DNA from: an uncultured bacterium
GTDB taxonomy: Bacteria > Bacillota > Clostridia > Lachnospirales > Lachnospiraceae
DNA length: 32,088 bases
Direction of reading: 5' to 3'
Assembly (NCBI GenBank): GCA_948467735.1
Contig: CAOKFN010000053.1
Coordinates: 1 to 32,088 of the forward strand
The notes beneath the pieces are model-generated. The model made no database searches and was not told the DNA's origin. It saw only the letters and a program-made list of their open reading frames with translations. This document shows positions 24,329-31,934 of the stretch, in pieces. Numbering within the stretch: position 1 is the first letter of the stretch; each line of letters begins with the position of its first letter. Made by a program: the position numbers and the translations under genes.

Positions 24329-24369
24329 TGCATTTATCGAGATATTTCGGTTCCGTGAGGATGTTGACT

Positions 24370-25365
24370 TTAGGGCCCGGTCAGTTCCGAAAGAGGACGG
24401 AAGCTATAACCCAGTTCCTCCCATTTGGTCAGAAGATCGTCAATGATAGCCCCGTTGGTCTGAGAAGTATTATGCAGAAGCACAACGGCGCCCGGAGACA
24501 ATCTTGAACAAAGCAGATCAATGGCTTCCTGCGGGTCGGGCTGATTGTCCTGATACCAGTCCACATGGGCGGCCGCCCAGAAAATCGTGTGATAACCCAT
24601 ATCCTTTGCCCATCGGAGGTTGTCCACGCTGCACCTGCCCTCCGGCGGACGATAATACATGCCGATTTCCGTTCCCGTAACCTCATAGAATTTATCCGCA
24701 ACATCCGTCAGCTCTTTTTGGAACTCGGACTTCTCCAAAAGGGACATATCGGGATGATTCCAAGTATGGTTCCCGGCTTCGTGTCCCGCCTCCACAATTT
24801 TCCTTGCCATGTCGGGAGCCGATTCCAAGAAATGTCCCGTCATAAAAAATGTTCCTGTGGCGTTGTGTTTTTCCAGAGCGGACAGTATAAGATCTGTGTT
24901 GCCGTTTTCGTAACCGCAGTCAAAGGTAAGATACACAACCTTCTCGTCGGGGCTTCCGATATAATAGGAACCATACCATGCGAGATCTGCTGGTGCGGCA
25001 TTCCCTTTGGGCTGGGAACCCGGTTTGTTTTTATCAAACCAAAGCCACCAGTCGGGGGTTTGAAATACGGTTTCCGGTTCGGGACCGGGATCCGGCGTGG
25101 GTTCCGGGGACGGTTCCGGCGTAGGCAAAGGCGTGGACTCCGGGACAGGAGTAGTGACGGCGGAGCTTCCGGGTTCCGGGGTTGAAAGATTGCCTAATCC
25201 GGAATGATCCGATGAGATTAGGATGTCGGTGGGCCCCACTGTATGAACGGGGGAAATGCCGCTCACATCATTATTTCCGCATCCTGTATTTAGAAGCAGC
25301 ATGCACAGAGGCAGGATGCTTATGGATTTTTTTAACTTATGTGTTTTATTTCGGTTAGTTTTCAT
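24370..25365 (-). CDS. PdaA-like polysaccharide deacetylase with proline-rich linker (secreted, probably lipid-anchored)
   Basis: A 331-residue exported NodB-family deacetylase. The N terminus is basic, followed by a hydrophobic stretch ending LLLNTGC (C29), an imperfect lipobox. Residues about 60-100 are a Pro/Glu/Thr-rich spacer. The catalytic domain (about 140-325) has the metal site D149 (TFDCGYENGNT), H200 and H204 (HTWNH), plus YYRPPEG and VVLLHNTS. GYENG is typical of PdaA, the N-acetylmuramic-acid deacetylase that leads to muramic delta-lactam in the spore cortex, so a cell-wall role is likely. AGGGAG precedes the start. A close paralogue lies at 29045. Confidence 0.85.
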   Translation of the reverse strand: MKTNRNKTHKLKKSISILPLCMLLLNTGCGNNDVSGISPVHTVGPTDILISSDHSGLGNLSTPEPGSSAVTTPVPESTPLPTPEPSPEPTPDPGPEPETVFQTPDWWLWFDKNKPGSQPKGNAAPADLAWYGSYYIGSPDEKVVYLTFDCGYENGNTDLILSALEKHNATGTFFMTGHFLESAPDMARKIVEAGHEAGNHTWNHPDMSLLEKSEFQKELTDVADKFYEVTGTEIGMYYRPPEGRCSVDNLRWAKDMGYHTIFWAAAHVDWYQDNQPDPQEAIDLLCSRLSPGAVVLLHNTSQTNGAIIDDLLTKWEELGYSFRPLSELTGP

Positions 25366-25487
25366 TGTAAAATCTCCCTAGTTCTTTTTGTATCTGATGT
25401 AAATAAAGCTTATGGCTGGTCTGCCGGGGAAAACTTTTGGTAATATGGCTTATCAAAACCTGCCTGTTAAAGTTTTGTAAAAGGCGC

Positions 25488-25623
25488 CCATCCGGCCGCT
25501 GTCTGCCCTGAATATGGATTTATTATACCATGGCATGAAGACATTATACCATGATTACAGTTCAATCATGGTATAGATGGCCATTCGGCCGCTTCCTGCC
25601 TTGAATATGGTCTTATTATACCA
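25488..25623 (-). promoter_or_regulatory. Duplicated promoter-like block upstream of the minus-strand deacetylase
   Basis: Blocks 25488-25530 and 25581-25623 match at 37 of 43 positions, 93 bases apart. On the minus strand each ends with TGGTATAAT, an extended -10 box. A third TGGTATAAT lies at 25543-25551 inside a perfect 12-base inverted repeat (TATACCATGATT 25545-25556, AATCATGGTATA 25564-25575). This suggests tandem promoters and an operator for the PdaA-like gene, but -35 boxes are weak. Confidence 0.5.
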
Positions 25624-25873
25624 CAATTTCCATAAATTATAAAGCAGGATTGCATCATAATTACATCAAACTTTTTAAATTTGTATAAGATTCATAATAT
25701 TACTTTGTATTGAATAAAAAGACACTTTATTGCAATTAGTTCAATTTATTTCCGCCGGAAGTGAGCCAAATGCCGCGCCTGATAAGTCAGACTTGGGCTG
25801 TCTGCGCATATTGGCAGATGCCGCGAGGGTCATAAATTCCTAAAGCAAATACCAGTGTGCCCAAAGAATACGC

Positions 25874-25909
25874 TGTCCATAGAGTACATTGTCCATAGAG
25901 TACATTGTC
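25874..25909. repeat. Tandem 16-base repeat
   Basis: TGTCCATAGAGTACAT occurs twice head to tail (25874-25889, 25890-25905), followed by the beginning of a third copy (TGTC). No function assigned. Confidence 0.75.
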
Positions 25910-25964
25910 AGTGGTCATTTTTTGCGGACAGTTCAATACATGCTTCCACAAAATAACCCAGTTG

Positions 25965-27152
25965 CTATTTTGTAATATTGTGATATGAAATTGTCATTCT
26001 CCCGTTAATGGTCGAAACTCCGATTATATTATTGGAATAGGAAACCGCAGGGGGAACAAAAATAATATTTATAATTTTATAATTTCCGTAAGAAGCAGGT
26101 ATGTCAATCACTGTCAAATTACTGATACCTAAGTCTTTTTTGTATTTTCCAAAGTAGCCCAAGACTTTTGCAGTTTTTTCCGCCAAGCGTTCACCGCAGG
26201 AATTATATGTATTTAATATTACGGCGTCTATCAATGTCATAGGCAGCATGGCAAGAAATTGCAATACAAATACGTTATACCGCTTTAATTTCCTCGTTAT
26301 TCTTTTATGAACTTGTATCGCATTTTCAGCAAAAGTTTTTTCTGCATCATACTTATAATTAATGCTGATGCCAGAAGTGAGATTTGACATAGCTTCGTTT
26401 TTATCCTGCCGTATGCTGATAGGTATTCCTACTTTACACAGGTCTGGATATTTTTGTAAAAACATCGTCACAATATAACTATTGACAGAACAGCCAATAT
26501 GCCTTGCATCGTCTTTTATTTTTTGTGTTTCTTCAACAGACAAGGTTTCCCATCGTATATCAGATGAAACGGATTTCCAATATTTCTTGTGTAAATGATA
26601 ATAATCCTGCCATGTAAAAAAATGATTGTTCCATTTGTGTTTACAATAACGGGCATATAATTTTGCAATAGCGGGCAGCCCCTTTTGCGGCAGATTTCTT
26701 TCAAGTAAAGCAAGAGGTTTGTAGGTAAGCGGAAGACCTGATAAAGCGTTCATAATATCCTTGACGAAATAGATTATGGATTTACCGTCGCCCGCTAAAT
26801 GATGAGCCATAATTACAATCTGCGTTTTATTCTCTGATGGTATGATAAAAGTCCTGATTAATTCTCCTTTATCAATCGCAAAGGGAATGCTTTCATTTTG
26901 TTTCACAAGTTCTATCCAGTTCTTATTTCCATTCTTAATCTCTATTTTACAGTTTGATACAGACATTTTTTCATAATATGCCAAACCATTTTCTAACACG
27001 ATTTTTGACATCGCAGCTTCATTTGCTTTGAATGCCTGTTTCACAGCGGCAGACATCTTATGCGGACATACCTTTCCTGCAATTTCAACACATACCGTAA
27101 TATAGACATTAGGCTCGAAGAGATTCGAGCGTTCCGTTACAATTTCATTCAT
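25965..27152 (-). CDS. Condensation-domain-like acyltransferase
   Basis: A 395-residue protein with the HHxxxDG active-site motif (H117-H118-L-A-G-D122-G123) in a setting typical of the chloramphenicol-acetyltransferase-like fold. That fold is shared by NRPS condensation domains, PapA-type and wax-ester/alcohol acyltransferases. The length fits a free-standing one-domain enzyme. Acyl donor and acceptor are unknown. I prefer the ATG at 27152: the frame continues to a GTG at 27197, but that segment is the dispersed hairpin repeat. The gene is clearly AT-richer than the chromosome on either side. It follows the broken SDR gene and TetR gene in one minus-strand unit. Confidence 0.7.
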   Translation of the reverse strand: MNEIVTERSNLFEPNVYITVCVEIAGKVCPHKMSAAVKQAFKANEAAMSKIVLENGLAYYEKMSVSNCKIEIKNGNKNWIELVKQNESIPFAIDKGELIRTFIIPSENKTQIVIMAHHLAGDGKSIIYFVKDIMNALSGLPLTYKPLALLERNLPQKGLPAIAKLYARYCKHKWNNHFFTWQDYYHLHKKYWKSVSSDIRWETLSVEETQKIKDDARHIGCSVNSYIVTMFLQKYPDLCKVGIPISIRQDKNEAMSNLTSGISINYKYDAEKTFAENAIQVHKRITRKLKRYNVFVLQFLAMLPMTLIDAVILNTYNSCGERLAEKTAKVLGYFGKYKKDLGISNLTVIDIPASYGNYKIINIIFVPPAVSYSNNIIGVSTINGRMTISYHNITK

Positions 27153-27195
27153 TTTTACACCCATTTCAATATTTGGAAGTTTACTTCCAAGCTTC
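27152..27195 (-). repeat. Dispersed hairpin element before the acyltransferase start
   Basis: On the minus strand TTGGAAGT and ACTTCCAA form a perfect 8-base stem (27173-27190) followed by ATATTGAAATGG and GTGTAAAA directly before the ATG. It matches the element at 6843-6905 in sequence order and placement. Confidence 0.6.
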
Positions 27196-27200
27196 ACCCC

Positions 27201-27792
27201 TCATAAATATTTTCTGATACCATGCAGCCAAAACTTCATGGTTAATTTTTGTGGTAATATTTTTACATTTAAGTGCTGGCATTTTACATAGAGTGAACAG
27301 ACAGACATATCCCTGCCTTTTTTGGCATCCTTCAATGCCTTTCCAACCACTTTTTCGGGAGCGACAATTCCGGGAAAATGCACCTTTTTACCATTAATCT
27401 CTTTTGACAGCATTGCTGTATCCACCCAGCTTGGACAAACAGCCGTTACCGTAATTCCAGATGGCTTCAGCTCCGCGTTCAAAGCACGGGAATAGCTTCG
27501 TTCAAAAGCTTTTGAAGCAGCATACAGATTGATATATGGTACAGGTTGAAATGCGGAAGCAGAAGAAATATTCAGTATCTTTGCACCCCTTTCCATAAAC
27601 GGAATGCAGATATTGATAAGCTCTACAGGTACTTTACAATTTAGGTCAATCGTCTGGTTGATTTCCGAAATAGAAAACTCTGCCATTTCTGCCAATCACC
27701 CATATTTCATCGAGCGTTTCCTTCGCAAGTTCGCGGACGAAAATCTGCCCTATACCGCCAGACGCACCTGTTATCATTGCTATTTTTTTCAT
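27201..27792 (-). pseudogene. Short-chain dehydrogenase/reductase gene, internally deleted and frameshifted
   Basis: The frame starting at ATG 27792 (with AAGGGGA upstream) gives MKKIAMITGASGGIGQIF..., a perfect SDR nucleotide-binding start, and reaches WVIGRN before running out at a stop near 27646. The rest of an SDR continues in another frame from about 27695: MAEFSISEINQTIDLNCK, the catalytic ISSASAF and YAASK, then PSWVDTAM. About 55-60 residues that should hold the NNAG motif are missing at the junction. The junction carries GGCAGA-AAT-GGCAGA, consistent with a deletion between short repeats. The product should be inactive. It sits ten bases after the TetR stop and was evidently once part of that operon. 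Confidence 0.8.
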
Positions 27793-27802
27793 AAAAGTCC
27801 CC

Positions 27803-28405
27803 TTACGCTTCATCTTTTAATAAAATACGGGCTAAATCTTCCTCAGAAATTAGTTCGTACTTCGTTGTGAATAGCTTTCTAAGAGAATAAAGGTAGACAA
27901 CACCCCAAAAATAATCAACTAATTTCATCGGCATACCATCCACAACACTTCCTTCTTTTTGCCCTTGAATAATTATTTTTTCAGTGATTCCATACAATTC
28001 TGATTGATAGATAGTTTCATCAGAAGCAAACCCCTTTTTTTCAAGCGTCATCTGTGTATTCAATGCGACTTTGGCTGCATAGGTTTCATCCTGCATAAGA
28101 TTAGTCATTATGCTTTTGGAGAGTCTGCGTATCTTTTTTTGGGCTGATATAGGCAAATGTGCAAGAATCTTCAGTTCTTTTATATCCTCGCTGTAATTCG
28201 TTAAAGCGTATATTTCGTTGAATAATTCTTCTTTTGACTTGAAATATACATACAGAGTTCCTTGCCCTATACCGATATGTTTTGCTAAATCACTTATCTT
28301 TGTGCCAGCAAAACCATTCCTAGCAAAATAGAGCATAGAATCATGCAATATTTTAGAACGGGCTTCTTTACGAATTTCTTGACATCTCTCTGGAGACTTC
28401 GGCAT
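27803..28405 (-). CDS. TetR-family transcriptional regulator
   Basis: A 200-residue repressor. The N-terminal helix-turn-helix (about 12-60) includes ARSKILHDSMLYFARNGFAGTKISDLAKHIGIGQGTLYVYFKSKEELF, a textbook TetR signature split here over about 48 residues. The C-terminal ligand domain is helical and unremarkable. ATG 28405 is chosen for GGAGG eight bases upstream and normal family length; the open frame extends further to 28555 through the promoter and is not coding. It heads the minus-strand unit with the SDR remnant and acyltransferase, which it probably controls through the palindrome at 28425-28442. Confidence 0.9.
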   Translation of the reverse strand: MPKSPERCQEIRKEARSKILHDSMLYFARNGFAGTKISDLAKHIGIGQGTLYVYFKSKEELFNEIYALTNYSEDIKELKILAHLPISAQKKIRRLSKSIMTNLMQDETYAAKVALNTQMTLEKKGFASDETIYQSELYGITEKIIIQGQKEGSVVDGMPMKLVDYFWGVVYLYSLRKLFTTKYELISEEDLARILLKDEA

Positions 28406-28424
28406 TTTACCATCCTCCATATTG

Positions 28425-28442
28425 AATGAATATTTGTTCATT
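28425..28442. promoter_or_regulatory. Likely TetR operator
   Basis: AATGAA (28425-28430) and TTCATT (28437-28442) form a perfect inverted repeat around TATTTG, with partial symmetry continuing outward. It lies between the -10 box and the TetR start, overlapping the expected transcription start. Confidence 0.65.
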
Positions 28443-28445
28443 GAT

Positions 28446-28474
28446 ATTGTAATAGCAAAAATATATTTTGTCAA
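28446..28474 (-). promoter_or_regulatory. Promoter of the TetR operon
   Basis: On the minus strand: TTGACA (28474-28469), 17-base spacer, TACAAT (28451-28446). Confidence 0.78.
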
Positions 28475-28491
28475 TCCATTTGGCTGAATGT

Positions 28492-28620
28492 TCACAAACA
28501 TATTACTTTTAGCAGTCGCCGCAGAGATTTTAACCTTTGCCGCCGCCCTGTCCATTCTAGGGCGTTTTCTTCCTTTAGGCGTTCCGTTATGCCCTGTGCA
28601 TAACTGTATGCGGCTAAAAA
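28492..28620 (-). pseudogene. Possible transposon-gene remnant (TnpV-like C terminus)
   Basis: The minus-strand frame ending at 28492 includes NFLAAYSYAQGITERLKEEN followed by ALEWTGRRQRLKSL. The GITERLKEEN...EW part resembles the C-terminal end of TnpV-type proteins of clostridial mobile elements. There is no proper start, and sequence after the tryptophan diverges, so it is at best a fragment. It lies at the island's edge. The match is from memory of the family and is weak. Confidence 0.25.
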
Positions 28621-28627
28621 ATTTCTA

Positions 28628-28656
28628 TTGTCGTAGAAAATATTGTCATGTATAAT
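28628..28656 (+). promoter_or_regulatory. Promoter of the 72-residue protein gene
   Basis: TTGTCG (28628-28633), 17-base spacer, TATAAT (28651-28656). Just after the predicted start lies a hairpin CTCCGAA (28670-28676) / TTCGGAG (28681-28687), whose 3' arm overlaps a GGAGG ahead of the actual ribosome binding site AAAGGAG (28698-28704). Confidence 0.75.
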
Positions 28657-28713
28657 AGAATTATCATAACTCCGAACTGCTTCGGAGGAAAGAAAATAAA
28701 GGAGAGCGTAACA

Positions 28714-28932
28714 ATGGATGTAAAAGAGCAGATTAAAACGGTAGTAGACAAGATTCTCAAGGACAAGAAGCTTCAGGAACAGTTTCAAAACGAGCCTGTA
28801 AAGGCGCTGGAAAGCATACTTGGAATAGACCTGCCGGACGATGTGGTAAATCAGATTATTCAGGGGGTTAAGGCGAAACTTCTCACGGAAAAGGCTTCCG
28901 GCGCGGTGGATGCAATTAAGAAACTATTTTAA
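28714..28932 (+). CDS. Small helical protein resembling NHLP-type leader peptides
   Basis: A 72-residue protein, start fixed by AAAGGAG about ten bases upstream. The central part LQEQFQNEPVKALESILG then IDLPDDVVNQII resembles nitrile-hydratase-like leader peptides (NHLP), which show a 'F..dP..al....gi.lP' pattern and precede modified peptide cores. Here the C-terminal part (VKAKLLTEKASGAVDAIKKLF) is an amphipathic lysine-rich helix without cysteine, so no obvious modified core. No recognisable modification enzyme is adjacent, though a condensation-like acyltransferase lies 1.5 kb away in the island. It has its own consensus promoter and hairpin leader. A free-standing small protein of unknown function is the safe call. 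Confidence 0.7.
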   Translation: MDVKEQIKTVVDKILKDKKLQEQFQNEPVKALESILGIDLPDDVVNQIIQGVKAKLLTEKASGAVDAIKKLF

Positions 28933-29044
28933 CCCTTGTACTTTTTTATGAAATGACTGTCCGCAGGTAATCTGTCTAAGCATCCTTTACATATATTTGT
29001 AGTGAAAAAGGTAGTCTGCACGACTAAAAACAGGAGAAAGGAAA

Positions 29045-29995
29045 ATGAGAACAATTTATGTAAAGGATGTTGTGCGGAAGTTCACTGGGGATGGCCGGGT
29101 GGAATGGAGCAGGGCAGTGCCCACGTTTGTCTTTTTATGCGCCATGTTTTTTCTGGGCAGGGCGGCCGCCGGAATTTATAGTGAGACGCAGCAGACCGTC
29201 AGCTCCACCATGCAGGAAAGCGAGAACTGGGGACTTGGATTTGGCAAAGAAGGACAGAAGCCCACAGGAAACGCATCCCCGGCGGAATTAAAAAAATACG
29301 ATGCGTATTTTTGCGCGGAAGGAGACGAAAAGGTACTTTACCTGACATTTGACTGCGGTTACGAGAATGGCAATACGGAACCGATTCTGGATGCGTTGAA
29401 AAACCACAATGCACCGGCGACATTTTTTGTGGTGGGACATTTTCTGGAAAGTGCGCCCGATATAGTGAAGCGCATGGCTGCCGAGGGACATTCTGTTGGC
29501 AACCATACATATCATCACCCTGACATGTCCAAGATTTCCGACAAGGCGTCATTCCAGAAGGAAATGGAGGATACGGCGGCTCTTTTTAAAGAGATAACGG
29601 GAAAGGAGATGGCCAATTATTATAGGCCTCCTCAGGGCAAGTACAGCACAGCCAATCTACAGATGGCTCAGGAACTGGGATATTCTACGTTTTTCTGGAG
29701 TCTGGCCTATGTGGACTGGAATCAGGACGCCCAGCCCAGCCATGAAGAGGCGATGGAAAAGCTTATGGGGCGCATTCATCCAGGAGCCATTGTTTTGCTG
29801 CACAGTACTTCAAAGACAAACGCAGAAATATTGGATGAGGTGCTGACGAAATGGGAAGAGATGGGCTATACCTTTAGGCTGCTTTCGGATTTTACCGGCG
29901 GAGGCGGAAACGGTGCGGAGGAAAAGGTTCAGAATTCCGGCAGTGAAGGAAGGATTCTACAGGATGGAAATATTTCCGGCGGGACGAAAAAATAG
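29045..29995 (+). CDS. PdaA-like polysaccharide deacetylase with N-terminal membrane anchor
   Basis: A 316-residue NodB-family deacetylase. A single hydrophobic segment at about 25-45 (VPTFVFLCAMFFLG) anchors or exports it. The catalytic domain (about 95-290) has D103 (TFDCGYENGNT), H154 and H158 (HTYHH), YYRPPQG and IVLLHSTS. It is plainly paralogous to the product of 24370-25365, sharing KV.YLTFDCGYENGNT and GHFLESAPD, but has no proline-rich spacer or lipobox. A peptidoglycan role, probably in sporulation, is inferred from the GYENG signature. AGGAGAAAGG precedes the start. Confidence 0.88.
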   Translation: MRTIYVKDVVRKFTGDGRVEWSRAVPTFVFLCAMFFLGRAAAGIYSETQQTVSSTMQESENWGLGFGKEGQKPTGNASPAELKKYDAYFCAEGDEKVLYLTFDCGYENGNTEPILDALKNHNAPATFFVVGHFLESAPDIVKRMAAEGHSVGNHTYHHPDMSKISDKASFQKEMEDTAALFKEITGKEMANYYRPPQGKYSTANLQMAQELGYSTFFWSLAYVDWNQDAQPSHEEAMEKLMGRIHPGAIVLLHSTSKTNAEILDEVLTKWEEMGYTFRLLSDFTGGGGNGAEEKVQNSGSEGRILQDGNISGGTKK

Positions 29996-30009
29996 TATGG
30001 GGCAGATAT

Positions 30010-30038
30010 TTCCTGACGCCCCATTGTCTCCTCATGGA
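30010..30038 (+). terminator. Possible weak terminator after the second deacetylase
   Basis: A 7-base stem with arms near 29997-30003 and 30018-30026 (ATGGGGC / GCCCCAT) follows the stop codon; only TTGTCT follows, so efficiency is doubtful. Confidence 0.35.
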
Positions 30039-30086
30039 ACCGATATTATCGTTAATTATAGTGCGGCGAGGATGAAAATGCAAGAG

Positions 30087-30115
30087 TTGACTTGAAGATA
30101 TCCTTGTTTTATAAT
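30087..30115 (+). promoter_or_regulatory. Promoter of guaA
   Basis: TTGACT (30087-30092), 17-base spacer, TATAAT (30110-30115). The resulting leader is about 155 nt. I see no purine riboswitch core in it. A second TTTTATAATGAG occurs at about 30236-30247 without a clear -35. Confidence 0.75.
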
Positions 30116-30275
30116 GAGCGTGAGGTGTAAAGCAAAATTCCGTCAGGGGTACAAAAGCAGATATTTGACCTGCAGAGTAAGGCCCGCCGGAAAATTGATG
30201 TTTTTGTTATGAAAAATAAATGTTTCGCTTCAGCATTTTATAATGAGGACATTGACAGATTCAACGGAGGAGAAG

Positions 30276-31820
30276 ATGAAGAAGGAACTGGTAATTGTCA
30301 TAGATTTTGGCGGCCAGTACAACCAGCTGGTGGCAAGGCGTGTCAGAGAGTGCAATGTGTATTGTGAGATTTATTCCTATAAAACCGATCTGGAAAAAAT
30401 AAAATCCATGAATCCGAAAGGAATTATTCTGACCGGCGGGCCAAGCAGCTGTTACGAGGAAGGCGCGGCCTCCTGTTCGCCGGAACTGTTTGGAATGGGA
30501 ATTCCCATATTGGGGCTTTGCTATGGCGCCCAGCTTATGATGCATATTTTGGGCGGCAGGGTGGAACGTGCCGCGGTCAGGGAATATGGCAGGACGGAAG
30601 TGGATGTGGATACCTCGTCCCCGCTATTTTCTGACGTTGCGCCCCATACGGTCTGCTGGATGAGTCATTTCGATTATATTGCCCAAATGGCTCCCGGCTT
30701 TCGGGCTGCGGCGGCTACGGCGGATTGTCCGGTTGCGGCTGCGGAGTGCGCGGAACGTCAGCTCTATGCCATTCAATTTCATCCGGAGGTACTGCATACT
30801 GCGGAGGGCTCCAAGATGCTTTATAATTTTGTGCGCCGCATCTGCGGCTGCAGCGGCGATTGGCGGATGGATTCCTTTGTGGAAGAAAATATCAAGGCTA
30901 TCCGGGAAAAGGTGGGCGGGGGCAGAGTACTCTGTGCTCTTTCCGGCGGCGTGGATTCTTCCGTGGCGGCAGTACTGCTGTCTAGGGCGGTGGGGGAGCA
31001 GCTGACCTGCGTATTTGTGGATCACGGCTTGCTGCGAAAGAATGAAGGCGACGAAGTGGAAGCGGTGTTCGGCCCGAAGGGAAGTTATAGACTGAATTTC
31101 ATCAGGGTCAATGCGCAGGAACGTTTTTACAATAGGCTGGCAGGCGTGGAAGAGCCTGAGAGCAAGCGTAAAATTATAGGTGAGGAATTTATTCGCGTAT
31201 TTGAGGAAGAAGCCAAAAAAATCGGAGCCGTTGATTTTCTGGTACAGGGCACCATCTATCCCGATGTGGTGGAGAGCGGTCTGGGAGGGGAATCCGCAGT
31301 AATAAAGTCCCACCACAATGTGGGAGGTCTTCCGGATTATGTGGATTTCAAGGAAATTATAGAGCCGCTTAGAGACCTATTCAAAGATGAGGTAAGGAAG
31401 GTAGGACTGGAGCTTGGTATTCCTGAGCATCTGGTTTTCCGCCAGCCTTTTCCGGGACCGGGCCTTGGCATCCGCATTGTGGGCGAGGTAACTGCCGAAA
31501 AGGTGAAGATCGTACAGGATGCGGATGCGATTTACAGGGAAGAAATCGCCAATGCAGGGCTGGCTGGGGAATTGAATCAGTACTTTGCGGCTTTGACCAA
31601 TATGCGATCCGTAGGCGTTATGGGGGATGAAAGGACGTATGATTACGCCGTCGCGCTGAGGGCGGTGAGTACGGTTGACTTCATGACGGCGGAGGCGGCG
31701 CCGGTTCCGTGGGAAGTGCTGAGGAAAGTGACCAGCAGGATTATTAACGAGGTGGCGCATGTGAATCGGGTGTTGTATGATGTGACTAGTAAGCCGCCTG
31801 GGACGATTGAGTTCGAGTGA
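30276..31820 (+). CDS. guaA: GMP synthase (glutamine-hydrolysing)
   Basis: It converts XMP to GMP with glutamine and ATP, the last step of guanine nucleotide synthesis. Residues 1-195 form the class I glutamine amidotransferase with the nucleophile cysteine in ILGLCYGAQLM and the catalytic His/Glu in IQFHPEVLHT. The synthetase part has the PP-loop ALSGGVDSSVAA near 225. The C-terminal dimerisation domain ends PPGTIEFE, as in all GuaA. ATG 30276 (514 residues) is favoured by GGAGGAG; the upstream in-frame ATG at 30243 lacks a site. Full length and all motifs intact. Confidence 0.96.
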   Translation: MKKELVIVIDFGGQYNQLVARRVRECNVYCEIYSYKTDLEKIKSMNPKGIILTGGPSSCYEEGAASCSPELFGMGIPILGLCYGAQLMMHILGGRVERAAVREYGRTEVDVDTSSPLFSDVAPHTVCWMSHFDYIAQMAPGFRAAAATADCPVAAAECAERQLYAIQFHPEVLHTAEGSKMLYNFVRRICGCSGDWRMDSFVEENIKAIREKVGGGRVLCALSGGVDSSVAAVLLSRAVGEQLTCVFVDHGLLRKNEGDEVEAVFGPKGSYRLNFIRVNAQERFYNRLAGVEEPESKRKIIGEEFIRVFEEEAKKIGAVDFLVQGTIYPDVVESGLGGESAVIKSHHNVGGLPDYVDFKEIIEPLRDLFKDEVRKVGLELGIPEHLVFRQPFPGPGLGIRIVGEVTAEKVKIVQDADAIYREEIANAGLAGELNQYFAALTNMRSVGVMGDERTYDYAVALRAVSTVDFMTAEAAPVPWEVLRKVTSRIINEVAHVNRVLYDVTSKPPGTIEFE

Positions 31821-31879
31821 TGAAATGGACTTTAGAAAGCTAGTGTTTATGCGGGTCGCAAGCAAATTTGTTTAAGCAC

Positions 31880-31897
31880 TGGCAACGATTTGGCAAC
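31880..31897. repeat. Short direct repeat downstream of guaA
   Basis: TGGCAAC at 31880-31886 and again at 31891-31897, within an otherwise AT-rich, gene-free stretch (31821-31934). Confidence 0.5.
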
Positions 31898-31934
31898 ATT
31901 TTTCACATCACGCATTAAATAATTACATCAATGG

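Larger units (their letters stand above)
25366..25964. other. 599-base intergenic region with repeats and promoter-like boxes
   Basis: No gene seen. It contains a duplicated 43-base block with a hairpin between the copies (25488-25623), an AT-rich stretch (25635-25750), and a tandem 16-base repeat (25874-25909). It marks the transition from GC-balanced chromosome to the AT-rich island. Confidence 0.6.

Noticed and set aside
25545..25575. CRISPR-like repeat unit
   Set aside because: Only two diverged 43-base blocks and one hairpin; no regular spacers and no cas genes.
28405..28555. N-terminal extension of the TetR protein to 250 residues
   Set aside because: The extra 50 residues run through the promoter and palindrome; a good ribosome binding site supports the ATG at 28405.
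30116..30275. Purine or other known riboswitch before guaA
   Set aside because: No conserved three-way junction core or other recognised riboswitch consensus was visible; only weak complementarity.
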